Source: Selenomonadaceae bacterium
GTDB taxonomy: Bacteria > Bacillota > Negativicutes > Selenomonadales > Selenomonadaceae
Reading direction: 5' to 3'
NCBI GenBank assembly: GCA_017614505.1
Contig: JAGABT010000010.1
Span: 1 to 47,631 of the forward strand
DNA length: 47,631 nucleotides
Shown here: one piece after another, positions 25,056 to 33,174 of the stretch
Layout: each line of letters starts with the position of its first letter
Numbering within the stretch: position 1 is the first letter of the stretch
Translations under genes and position numbers: made by a program
Notes under the pieces: model-generated
Seen by the model: the letters and a program-made list of their open reading frames with translations, nothing else
What the model was told of the DNA's origin: nothing
Database searches by the model: none

Positions 25056-25074
25056 TTGGTAAGGGGGAAATTTT

Positions 25075-25515
25075 ATGGGAATGTTTCTGGGCATTGACGC
25101 TTCATCGAGCGGCTTGACGGCGGAACGCCTGCGAATGGACGTTATCGCCAACAACATCGCCAACGCCAATACCACGGCTTATCACCGGCGCTACGTCGTT
25201 TTCAATCCGCGCGAGAATAAACCCACCGGATTCGATGAAGTGCTAAAAAAAGCCAGAGGCGGCAGTTCTTCGCGCAAAAATATCGGCGAAGGCGTTCGCG
25301 CAGTCGCAATTCAGGAAGATACCACGCAGGGACCACTGGTCTACGCGCCAGATCACCCCGAAGCCAATGCGGACGGTTACATTGAGAAGCCGAACGTCAA
25401 CGTCGTCACCGAAATGGTCGACATGATTACTGCGCACCGCGCTTACGAGGCGAATACCACAGCGATTAACGCGGCGAAAACCATGTTCCTCAAGGCGCTG
25501 GAAATTGGCAGGTAG
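25075..25515 (+). CDS. flgC: Flagellar basal-body rod protein FlgC
   Basis: The 146-residue protein is a rod component that stacks with FlgB. The N-terminal signature RMDVIANNIANANTTAYHRR and the C-terminal NVVTEMVDMITAHRAYEANT are typical of FlgC. It starts 19 nt after flgB with AAGGGGGA upstream, so it is cotranscribed. Confidence 0.96.
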   Translation: MGMFLGIDASSSGLTAERLRMDVIANNIANANTTAYHRRYVVFNPRENKPTGFDEVLKKARGGSSSRKNIGEGVRAVAIQEDTTQGPLVYAPDHPEANADGYIEKPNVNVVTEMVDMITAHRAYEANTTAINAAKTMFLKALEIGR

Positions 25516-25587
25516 AATTTTTCCGCGCGGGATACTTTATAACGTAAAAAAATTTTTGGCACTCCTGTACCAGTCGCCGGCAATTCG

Positions 25588-25596
25588 TGGTATAAT
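25588..25596 (+). promoter_or_regulatory. Extended -10 element before the DUF805 gene
   Basis: TGG plus perfect TATAAT (25591-25596) lies 35 nt before the start codon. It may provide an internal promoter within the flagellar operon. Confidence 0.5.
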
Positions 25597-25631
25597 GGCG
25601 GCAGGAAAAAATTTTTTAGGAAGTTGGAAGC

Positions 25632-26138
25632 ATGAGCGAGGAAAAAAACATTTACGTCGAAGATAAGGATATTTTCGAGATGTTTTTCAAAACTCACGGC
25701 AGGCTGAACCGCTGGCGGTACTTTAAACGCCGCGTAGTTCTGGGAATACTGCTGACGATGCTTTTAACGCTCGGCTACAGAGTTTTGGGCTACGAATACG
25801 GGCAGGTTTCGACTTCCGCGACGATTTACAACGCAATTATCACGCTGATATTCATAGTGCCGACGTATTGCCTGAACGTGCGGCGGCTGCAGGATATGAA
25901 CCGAGGCAAACTCCTCGCCGTAGCCTACGCAATTCTGACGGCGGTCATGGCGTTCATGGACTTCAACGTTTTGGAATTATACCAGAAAGATTATTTATCG
26001 TTCCTGATTTTGTTAATGGCATTCTTCTCGCTGGCGTTAAGCCTGTACTTCGTGATAGCGCCAGGAACGCGCGGGAAAAATCGCTACGGAGCGAGTCCTA
26101 TACCATTACCAGCAAAAGATGACGCAAAGGGAAGGTGA
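25632..26138 (+). CDS. DUF805 membrane protein inside the flagellar operon
   Basis: The 168-residue protein has the DUF805 hallmarks: GRLNRWRYFKRR at the start, three or four hydrophobic helices, NVRRLQDMNRGK in the middle and APGTRGKNRYG near the C-terminus. The family is of unknown function and usually located in the inner membrane. It lies between flgC and fliE with its own possible promoter, a position where these operons normally have no gene. It was probably inserted. Confidence 0.88.
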   Translation: MSEEKNIYVEDKDIFEMFFKTHGRLNRWRYFKRRVVLGILLTMLLTLGYRVLGYEYGQVSTSATIYNAIITLIFIVPTYCLNVRRLQDMNRGKLLAVAYAILTAVMAFMDFNVLELYQKDYLSFLILLMAFFSLALSLYFVIAPGTRGKNRYGASPIPLPAKDDAKGR

Positions 26139-26142
26139 CGAA

Positions 26143-26445
26143 ATGGAAATAGCACCGTTGGAGATGACGCCGGTCGAAATGAGTGCGCAAAGTCATCTCG
26201 GCGAAATACAAACCGACGAGCCGGTAAAAACTTTTGGCGAAGTTCTGGTTGACGCACTGAAGCGGACGAACGAACTCCAGCTTGAATCAGACGAACTCAA
26301 CGCGGCTTTGGCGGCAGGCAGAGTTGAAGATATATCACAGGTCGTAGTGGCGGCACAAAAAGCGGAACTGGCAATCCAGCTGACGCTCCAAATAAGGAAC
26401 CGCGCAGTCTCGGCGTATCAGGAAGTTATGCGAATGCAGGTGTGA
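26143..26445 (+). CDS. fliE: Flagellar hook-basal body protein FliE
   Basis: The 100-residue protein links the MS ring to the rod. The conserved FGEVLVDALKRTNELQLES and the C-terminal LAIQLTLQIRNRAVSAYQEV are typical of FliE. ATG 26143 is preferred over an earlier in-frame ATG at 26119 because GGGAAGGTGA lies just upstream. Confidence 0.94.
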   Translation: MEIAPLEMTPVEMSAQSHLGEIQTDEPVKTFGEVLVDALKRTNELQLESDELNAALAAGRVEDISQVVVAAQKAELAIQLTLQIRNRAVSAYQEVMRMQV

Positions 26446-26490
26446 TTTTAGGGCGCAGAGAAATTAATTTGAGCGGTCGAAGGGACTGAT

Positions 26491-28182
26491 TTGGAATTGG
26501 CAGCTTGGAGAGAGCGGTTTCGGGAATTGTGGGAGAGATATACAAAAAGGCAGCGATATGCAATAATCGGCGTGACGGTCGCGGCTCTGCTTGCAATTTT
26601 CGGTATCAGCTTCTGGTACGGCAGCGCGCCGGATATGGTGGCGCTGTATACGAATTTGGAGGCGAAGGATGCAGGCGACGTTGTAAACAGTTTACGGGAA
26701 TCTGGCGTTCAGTATCGTGTTGAAGAAGGGCGGCGCGGTTCTACGATTTTCGTACCGGCGACGCAGGTGCATGACGTTCGGCTGGAACTGGCGGCGGCGG
26801 GCTTACCGCGCGGCAACAAGGGCTTTGAACTTTTTGACGACAGCAAGCTGGGCGTCACGGAATTTCAGAACAGGGTAAACTATTTGCAGGCGCTGCAGGG
26901 CGAGCTGACGCGGACGATTGAGCAGATTGACATCGTGCAGAAAGCCCGCGTGCATATCGTCCTGCCGGAGGACAGTCTTTACAAGAAAAACGAGAAGCCT
27001 GCCACGGCATCAATCATGCTCATGCTTGCGCCGGAACAGCATTTGACGGAGGCGGAAGTCAAGGGGATTGTAAATCTGGTCAGCCACAGCATACAGGGCT
27101 TGACGCCGGAGAATGTAACGCTGGTGGATGAGGCGGGCAATATTCTCAACGAAATTGAAGACGCGGAACTCATTAAGGCGCAGAAGTTCAACAGTCAGGC
27201 TTTCGCGCAGATTAAAATTATGCGTGAAATGCGCGATAACCTTCAGCAAAACCTTCAGACGCTGCTGGATAATTCGTTGGGCGCGGGCAATGCTTTTGTG
27301 CGTGTCAGCCTTGAGCTGGACTTCGACGAGCGCAAGATTGACCGGCAGACTTTTACGCCGGTGGTTGACGAAGCGGGAATCATTCGCAGTCAGCAGGATA
27401 TAAGCGAAAGTTATAACGGCACGTCGAATACGCCAGGCGGCGCGGCGGGCGTGCAGGGAAATATTCCTGGCTACGTTGCCGAGGACAGGAACGCGAACGC
27501 CGCTTATGAGCGCAAGGAATCTACGAGGAATTATGAGATTAACGAGGAAAACCAGAAAATTGTTGCGTCGCCTGGAACGATTCGGCGCCTGACCGTAGCG
27601 GTGCTGGTGAGCGATACGATTAACGAGACGCAGCAGGAAAGTTTACTGCGGGCTGTAAGCTCCGCCGCCGGAATTAATGAAGAGCGCGGCGATACAATTT
27701 CGGTTGAGGCACTGCCATTCAACACGGAAGCACGCGAAAAACAGGCGGCTGAAGATGCAGCGGAACAGGAGCGCAAGGACAGGATTCTTTATATGGAAAT
27801 AGCGGCATTGATATTACTCGCGGCGCTGATTTTGGGCGGGTTCCTGATGTACCGGCGCAAGAAACAGCAGGAGCGCGAGGCAGCGGAAGAAGCGCGGCGG
27901 AAGGCTGAAGAAGCCGAAAAAGCGCGGCTTGAGGCAGAACGGCGCCAGCGCGAGGAAGAAGCGCGTCAGCGTGCGGCGATTGAAGCAGCGGCGATTGCGG
28001 CGGCTAAGGGCGAAGGCGGAGAAGGCGGCGAAGATGAAGATGGTGTCATTCTGGAAGAAAGGAAACTCACGCTCGAAGAAAAACGCCAGCGGCAGGAAAA
28101 AGAGGCAATTCTGAAGTTAATCGAGGAAAAACCGAAAGATGTCGCCCTGCTAATCAAAAACTGGATTGCGGAAGACGAATAG
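26491..28182 (+). CDS. fliF: Flagellar MS-ring protein FliF
   Basis: The 563-residue inner-membrane protein builds the MS ring, the base of the flagellum. TM1 lies at about 23-44, the ring-building domains fill the periplasmic part, and TM2 lies near 432-452. The C-terminal tail with charged EEARRKAEEAEKARLEAER coil ends in a FliG-binding segment. TTG 26491 follows GAAGGGA at 5 nt; TTG 26497 is an alternative. The length fits the family. Confidence 0.95.
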   Translation: MELAAWRERFRELWERYTKRQRYAIIGVTVAALLAIFGISFWYGSAPDMVALYTNLEAKDAGDVVNSLRESGVQYRVEEGRRGSTIFVPATQVHDVRLELAAAGLPRGNKGFELFDDSKLGVTEFQNRVNYLQALQGELTRTIEQIDIVQKARVHIVLPEDSLYKKNEKPATASIMLMLAPEQHLTEAEVKGIVNLVSHSIQGLTPENVTLVDEAGNILNEIEDAELIKAQKFNSQAFAQIKIMREMRDNLQQNLQTLLDNSLGAGNAFVRVSLELDFDERKIDRQTFTPVVDEAGIIRSQQDISESYNGTSNTPGGAAGVQGNIPGYVAEDRNANAAYERKESTRNYEINEENQKIVASPGTIRRLTVAVLVSDTINETQQESLLRAVSSAAGINEERGDTISVEALPFNTEAREKQAAEDAAEQERKDRILYMEIAALILLAALILGGFLMYRRKKQQEREAAEEARRKAEEAEKARLEAERRQREEEARQRAAIEAAAIAAAKGEGGEGGEDEDGVILEERKLTLEEKRQRQEKEAILKLIEEKPKDVALLIKNWIAEDE

Positions 28183-28247
28183 ATTTTGTGACAGGCAATG
28201 GGAAAAATCTCGGCGCTTGTCCCTTTTAAATTTGGGGAGGGATTTTT

Positions 28248-29276
28248 ATGCCGATGGACGATATGTACGGCGAATCGCGCGAAATGACGGCGCACGAAAA
28301 GGCGGCGATACTCTTCATTGCGATTGGCGGTGAGTACGCCGCGAAACTTTTCGAGCATATGGACGACGAGGAAATTGAAAGTATCACGCTGGAAATTGCG
28401 AATAACAAGCAGGTCAGCGCCGAGCAGAAGGCTGAAGTGCTGGGCGAATTTTACCAGATGGTTATGGCGAGCGATTACATTTCAACCGGCGGTCTGGAAT
28501 ACGCGCAGGGCGTATTGGAAAAAGCGCTCGGCTCCGATAAGGCAATGGAAATTCTGAACCGCTTAACCACTAGCTTGCAGGTGCGCCCGTTCGACTTTCT
28601 GCGCAAGATTGATCCGTCGCAGCTGTTGAACTTCATACAAAACGAACACCCGCAGACAATCGCGCTGGTTATGGCGTACCTTGAGCCGGATCAGGCGGCG
28701 ATAATCATGACGGGGCTTTCACAGGAAATGCAAGCGGACGTTGCCAAGCGAATCGCCACGATGGACAGAACTTCCCCAGATGTTATCCGCGAAGTCGAAC
28801 GCGTGCTTGAGCGCAAAATTTCTTCAATGCTCACGCAGGACTTCACGACTGCTGGTGGTATTCCCGCTATCGTCGAAGTGCTTAACCGCGTCGACCGCAC
28901 CACTGAAAAAGCGATTGTCGAAACGCTCGAAGTTGACGATCCCGAACTTGCTGAAGAAATTAAGAAACTCATGTTCGTCTTCGAGGACGTTGTACTTTTG
29001 GACGATCGCTCAATGCAGATTGTTTTGCGTCAGGTCGATACCAAAGACCTTTCGCTGGCGATGAAGGCGACTACCGAGGAAGTTACCAACAAGATTTTCA
29101 AGAATATGTCCAAGCGCGCCGCCGAAATGCTCAAGGAAGAACTTTCGTACATGGGTCCTGTCAAGATTCGCGACGTGGAAGAAGCGCAGATGAAAATCGT
29201 CAATATTATCCGCTCGCTCGAAGACAAGGGCGAAATCGTTATCTCCCGCGGGCAGTCTGACGAAATGCTGGTGTAA
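28248..29276 (+). CDS. fliG: Flagellar motor switch protein FliG
   Basis: The 342-residue protein forms the C-ring face that contacts the stator and sets rotation. Diagnostic motifs are KAAILFIAIGGEYAAKLFEH, the EHPQTIALVMAYL loop near residue 130, and the C-terminal charged helix with FVFEDVVLLDDRSMQ. GGGAGGGA precedes the ATG. This is the last flagellar gene in the window. The usual fliH and fliI do not follow. Confidence 0.97.
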   Translation: MPMDDMYGESREMTAHEKAAILFIAIGGEYAAKLFEHMDDEEIESITLEIANNKQVSAEQKAEVLGEFYQMVMASDYISTGGLEYAQGVLEKALGSDKAMEILNRLTTSLQVRPFDFLRKIDPSQLLNFIQNEHPQTIALVMAYLEPDQAAIIMTGLSQEMQADVAKRIATMDRTSPDVIREVERVLERKISSMLTQDFTTAGGIPAIVEVLNRVDRTTEKAIVETLEVDDPELAEEIKKLMFVFEDVVLLDDRSMQIVLRQVDTKDLSLAMKATTEEVTNKIFKNMSKRAAEMLKEELSYMGPVKIRDVEEAQMKIVNIIRSLEDKGEIVISRGQSDEMLV

Positions 29277-29284
29277 CTTTATAT

Positions 29285-29387
29285 GTCACTTTCTTTCGAG
29301 AAAGAAAGTAACCAAAGAAAGCTTGGCCGCATAGGTCGCTTCCGGCGACCTGTGACGGCCGGCCGCCCGTCCATGGGCGGCCTCTCC
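29285..29387 (+). repeat. Dispersed three-hairpin repeat, copy R6
   Basis: The clearest copy: CTTTCTTTC/GAAAGAAAG arm, then outer GGCCG/CGGCC and inner GGTCGC/GCGACC, then GGCCGCCC/GGGCGGCC with a GTCCAT loop. It lies between convergent fliG and the U32 peptidase gene, replacing the usual continuation of the flagellar operon. Confidence 0.88.
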
Positions 29388-29407
29388 ATTCGCGTACTTT
29401 TCTTCAA

Positions 29408-31330
29408 TCAAATCGAATTTTTGCTCTGCTTAAATTTATAGACTCCGCTGCCCAATTCGCGCGGGGTTATTTTTTTCAGCTGTTCAAAATCTGCGCGAAA
29501 ATCCACGCCGTCAATCGCCGCGCGATAAATTTTCGTTACAAGCGCCGTAACTTCCGCCGCATAGTCCTGCGCCTCAATCCTAAGCGCCGCCGCTCCCATG
29601 AACTTTTCGACGTATGGCGCCAGACACAAATCCTTCGCAAAGAAAATGTGGCTGTACCCGAACTGGTCGATTCTGACTGAATGCGCCTCGCCCGCCGAAT
29701 CCACCAGCGCGAAATGCTCGTTCAAAATTTCCGGCGTCCAGTCTTCGTACTTCGGATTGTAAAATTTTATGAAGTTGTGCTCGCTTATCATCGACTCGGT
29801 TGCGCCGTGTACGACAATTTCTATCGGCAGCGCTGATTTTTCAACTACGCCCCGCACCTGCGCGAAACTCATTTCCAGCGACGCCGCCGCACGCATTGCG
29901 CCCAGCCCCGCTAAAAATTCCGCCGCCGCCTCGTTGAACAGGTTGAACGACGTATCGGCGTAAACCGGCAGCTTTGAAAATTTCCGCACCAAGTTCAGCG
30001 CGCCCAGATTGCTCACCAGCACGCCGTCAAATTCAATTTCCCGCGCCAGCAATTCCGCCAGCTCGTTCAGATAACTGTCTTTCGTGACGCGCGGCGTGTT
30101 CAAAATTATTTTCGCTCCAGCCTTGTGCGCAAATTCCACCGCCGCTTTAAAATCTGCCAGCGTCCACGGCTTACGCGGCTTGAAACTTTCGCCGCCGACA
30201 TAAATGCAGTCCGCGCCATTTTCCACGGCTGAGCGCGCCGCATTCAAATCAGAAACTTTCACCGTCAGTTCCGGCTTCGTGCTGGAATTTTTTATTGCCG
30301 GTTCCTCAGCAAAAATTCGCGCGGTACTCTTATCGTCGAACGCCGGCTCAACAACGCCTTCGCTGAAAAATCTCGGCTCGCGCCTGCCGCTCAAGCCAAT
30401 ATCATTTTTCGTCGGCTTGCCGAACGCGCAGACCGTCGTAAATTTCCGAACGCGCTGACTGTAAAAATCTTTCCATAAATCTTCGTCAAGGCTGTAGCCG
30501 GTCGGGTCGGCGATATATTTATCAATTTCGCGGCGGTAGGCGCTGACGATTCGGTGAATAAATTCGGGCGGGCGCATTCTGCCTTCGATTTTGAAAGAGT
30601 AAACGCCGCTCTGAATCAGCGCGGGAATATCGCGCAGCATGCACATATCGCCCAGCGCGAGCTTGTAGCTGGTATCGTCGAGAATTTCGCCGGTCGCCTC
30701 GTCGATGAATTTGTACGCCCAGCGGCAGGGCTTAAGACAGCGCCCGCGGTTGCCGCTCTGCCCAAAACTTACGCCGGAATGTATGCACTGCCCCGAAACC
30801 GCTATGCACATATCGCCGTGAATGAAATATTCGGTCTCAACGCCGGTTTTTTCGCGCAGGAATTTCACTTCGTCAAGGCTGAGTTCGCGGCTGACAACGA
30901 TTCGGTTGACGCCGAAATTTTTTAGCACTTCGACGGCGGAGATACTGTGAATGTTCATCATAACCGACGCGTGGACTGGGATTTTGACGCCGAGTTTTTT
31001 AATCAGCTGAAGTACCGCCAAATCCTGCACGATTAGCGCGTCCGGCTGAATTTCGTCCAGAAAGCGCAGGTATTCTTCGAGCGGCGGAATTTCTTCGACG
31101 CTGATTAAATTGTTGAGCGTAATGTCGAGCTTGACGCCGCGTTCGTGCGCGTATTTTACAGCTGCTTTGAGTTCGTCGTCGCTAAGGTTGAAATCGTTTT
31201 TGTGCACGCGCATATTGAAATGTTTTCCGCCCAGATAAACCGCGTCGGCGCCCGCTGAAATTGCCGCCTCGAACGCTTTGAAAGTTCCCGCCGGTGCCAA
31301 AAGTTCCACCGACTTCCGAGTTAATGCCAT
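29408..31330 (-). CDS. U32-family peptidase-like protein
   Basis: The 640-residue protein belongs to the U32 peptidase (collagenase-like) family, several of which are tRNA or rRNA hydroxylation factors rather than proteases. The start [27 protein letters not shown] is diagnostic in halves. The cysteine cluster in [19 protein letters not shown] and CLKPCRW near 180-205 fits iron-sulfur binding. The length and two-part layout resemble RlhA, which hydroxylates 23S rRNA, but this is inferred. It is divergent from pheS. Confidence 0.9.
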   Translation of the reverse strand: MALTRKSVELLAPAGTFKAFEAAISAGADAVYLGGKHFNMRVHKNDFNLSDDELKAAVKYAHERGVKLDITLNNLISVEEIPPLEEYLRFLDEIQPDALIVQDLAVLQLIKKLGVKIPVHASVMMNIHSISAVEVLKNFGVNRIVVSRELSLDEVKFLREKTGVETEYFIHGDMCIAVSGQCIHSGVSFGQSGNRGRCLKPCRWAYKFIDEATGEILDDTSYKLALGDMCMLRDIPALIQSGVYSFKIEGRMRPPEFIHRIVSAYRREIDKYIADPTGYSLDEDLWKDFYSQRVRKFTTVCAFGKPTKNDIGLSGRREPRFFSEGVVEPAFDDKSTARIFAEEPAIKNSSTKPELTVKVSDLNAARSAVENGADCIYVGGESFKPRKPWTLADFKAAVEFAHKAGAKIILNTPRVTKDSYLNELAELLAREIEFDGVLVSNLGALNLVRKFSKLPVYADTSFNLFNEAAAEFLAGLGAMRAAASLEMSFAQVRGVVEKSALPIEIVVHGATESMISEHNFIKFYNPKYEDWTPEILNEHFALVDSAGEAHSVRIDQFGYSHIFFAKDLCLAPYVEKFMGAAALRIEAQDYAAEVTALVTKIYRAAIDGVDFRADFEQLKKITPRELGSGVYKFKQSKNSI

Positions 31331-31364
31331 TAATCTAAGTCTCCTTCATAAAATCTTCGCGGAA

Positions 31365-31416
31365 ATTATAGCATTCGGAATAACCGCTTGCAATATTGCG
31401 CGCCGTAAGATAAAAT
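31365..31416. promoter_or_regulatory. Divergent promoters of the U32 gene and pheS sharing one -35 hexamer
   Basis: TTGCAA at 31388-31393 is its own reverse complement. On the plus strand it is 17 nt from TAAAAT (31411-31416) for pheS. On the minus strand it is 17 nt from TATAAT (31370-31365), with a TGC extended -10, for the U32 gene. A 10-bp palindrome GCAATATTGC (31390-31399) overlaps it and may be an operator. No T-box leader is present. Confidence 0.7.
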
Positions 31417-31439
31417 TGCGGGCGACAGGAGGCTTTTTA

Positions 31440-32471
31440 ATGGAACAGAAGATAGCAGAATTGCGGGCGGCGGCTCAGGCTGAAATTGCCGGTGCGGCTG
31501 ATTTGAAGGCGCTTGACGGCGTTCGCGTAAAATTCCTGGGAAAAAAAGGCAGGCTTACTGAACTGCTGCGCGGTATGAATCAGGTCAACGCTGAAGACCG
31601 TCCGAAAATCGGCAAGGTCGTCAACGAGGCGCGCGCTGAAATTGAACAGCTCCTCGCTGATAAAAATTCCGCGCTCAAGGCGCAGGCGCTGCAGGATAAA
31701 CTGGCGTCGGAGAAAATCGACGTGACTCTGCCTGGGCGCAAAATTCACCGCGGTCATTTGCACCCGCTGACTTTGACGCTCAATCGCATTAAGGAAATTT
31801 TTATTCAAATGGGCTACAGCGTTGAGGAAGGTCCCGAAGTCGAGACGGATTATTTCAATTTCGAGGCGCTGAATCTGCCGAAAGATCACCCCGCGCGCGA
31901 CGCTCAGGATTCGTTCTACATCACCGAAGAAATTCTGCTCCGCACGCAGACTTCGCCGGTACAGGCGCGCGTTATGCAGAAAAATACCGGCAACGCGCCG
32001 ATTCGCATGATAGCGCCAGGCAGAGTTTACCGCCGCGACGAATTTGACGCCAGCCATTCTCCCGCCTTCAACCAGTGCGAAGGTTTGGTTATTGACAAGG
32101 GAATTACCTTTTCGGATTTAATTGGCACGCTGGATTTTTTCTGCAAGCAATTCTTTGGAGAAAAAACGAATATTCGTCTCAGACCTTCATTTTTTCCGTT
32201 TACTAGTATTTCGGCAGAGGTCGACATAAGTTGCCCAATCTGTCACGGTGCCAGCGATACCTGCAAAGTCTGCCACGGCAGCGGCTGGCTGGAGATTCTC
32301 GGCGCCGGCGAAGTTCACCCGCACGTTTTGGAGATGAGTGGCTATGATAGCTCGGTTGTCAGCGGCTTTGCATTTGGGCTCGGCGTCGAACGCGTCTGCA
32401 TGATTAAGTACGCCATTGACGATTTGCGGCTGTTCTTTGAAAATGACGTGCGCTTTCTGAATCAGTTTTAA
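31440..32471 (+). CDS. pheS: Phenylalanine--tRNA ligase alpha subunit
   Basis: The 343-residue subunit carries the catalytic core of PheRS, which charges tRNA-Phe. The N-terminal coiled region is followed by motif 2-like sequence [15 protein letters not shown] and motif 3 [34 protein letters not shown] is a zinc-like insertion seen in relatives. AGGAGGC precedes the ATG. The beta subunit gene is not directly next to it; two small genes intervene. Confidence 0.97.
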   Translation: MEQKIAELRAAAQAEIAGAADLKALDGVRVKFLGKKGRLTELLRGMNQVNAEDRPKIGKVVNEARAEIEQLLADKNSALKAQALQDKLASEKIDVTLPGRKIHRGHLHPLTLTLNRIKEIFIQMGYSVEEGPEVETDYFNFEALNLPKDHPARDAQDSFYITEEILLRTQTSPVQARVMQKNTGNAPIRMIAPGRVYRRDEFDASHSPAFNQCEGLVIDKGITFSDLIGTLDFFCKQFFGEKTNIRLRPSFFPFTSISAEVDISCPICHGASDTCKVCHGSGWLEILGAGEVHPHVLEMSGYDSSVVSGFAFGLGVERVCMIKYAIDDLRLFFENDVRFLNQF

Positions 32472-32474
32472 AAA

Positions 32475-32927
32475 ATGAACGAAATCTTTATTCAGGGAGC
32501 ATTGACAGATAAAAATGACCCCGACGGCAGTCGACGAAGAAAGCACGCTGAAATTTTTTATGCCGCGCGGCGTAATTCCCAAAAAGCTCCGTGGGTTAAG
32601 CGAATAGCCCAAAACAGCGGGATGAGCGAGCATTTTATCAGCAAAATTTTCGACCATATTTTTATCGACAAGCACGACATTTACGGCGAGCTTAGAAATT
32701 TCGACCCCAGCTACGATATGGCAGAATCCTTTCGCCGCCTGTACGAAGGCAAAGACATTCAGCCGCACGATTTAATTTTGTTGAAGCATGAGCGGCTTGA
32801 GCTGAGATTAATGCAACGGTACGGCTGCGGACAGAGTGCGGCGCATATTCTGGCGTCGAAAAAATACAACTACGCCGAAAATTTGCGGCACTGGAAAAAG
32901 GAGCGTGATTTTCTTGGAGAAACTTGA
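32475..32927 (+). CDS. Phage/polymorphic-toxin-like protein between pheS and pheT
   Basis: The 150-residue protein is not part of PheRS. Its ordered elements RRKHAEIFYAARR, WVKRIAQNSGMSEHFISKI, IDKHDIY, FDPSYDMAESFRRLYEGKDI and HDLILLKHERLEL recall, from memory, the C-terminal domain of phage head-morphogenesis (MuF-like) and polymorphic toxin proteins. It starts 3 nt after the pheS stop with no clear ribosome binding site, so it is probably translated by reinitiation. It overlaps the next gene by 14 nt. A toxin role is inference only. Confidence 0.6.
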   Translation: MNEIFIQGALTDKNDPDGSRRRKHAEIFYAARRNSQKAPWVKRIAQNSGMSEHFISKIFDHIFIDKHDIYGELRNFDPSYDMAESFRRLYEGKDIQPHDLILLKHERLELRLMQRYGCGQSAAHILASKKYNYAENLRHWKKERDFLGET

Positions 32928-33150
32928 ACTTCTGGAAGTAAACGAGGACAAAGCCGTTTACAAATATTTTCCCGAAAGCGAGACTGAAAAATTTGGCGTG
33001 GTTTCAGTCAATCGCAAGACCGGCGAGCGCAGGATTGAAAAACTTCTCGAAAATTACGTCACCGAGTACGCATTTCACGCCTGCCGCGAAATTGAGCGAT
33101 ACATAAGCAGGGGCAGTTTTCCCGTGCACGGCGGGGTTGCCTGGTATTGA
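32914..33150 (+). CDS. Small partner protein ending in VAWY
   Basis: The 78-residue acidic protein starts at TTG 32914, with AAGGAG (32898-32903) 10 nt upstream inside the preceding gene. Its KYFPES, VVSVNRKTGERRIEKLL, and final HGGVAWY recall, from memory, small proteins that accompany the domain encoded just upstream in phages and toxin loci. It could be an immunity or accessory protein. The 14-nt overlap with the upstream gene suggests a functional pair. Confidence 0.6.
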   Translation: MEKLELLEVNEDKAVYKYFPESETEKFGVVSVNRKTGERRIEKLLENYVTEYAFHACREIERYISRGSFPVHGGVAWY

Positions 33151-33174
33151 AAATATCGAAGGGAGCGTAATAAA

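Noticed and set aside
31331..31439. T-box leader upstream of pheS
   Set aside because: The predicted transcript leader is only about 20 nt, and no specifier loop or terminator/antiterminator is visible.
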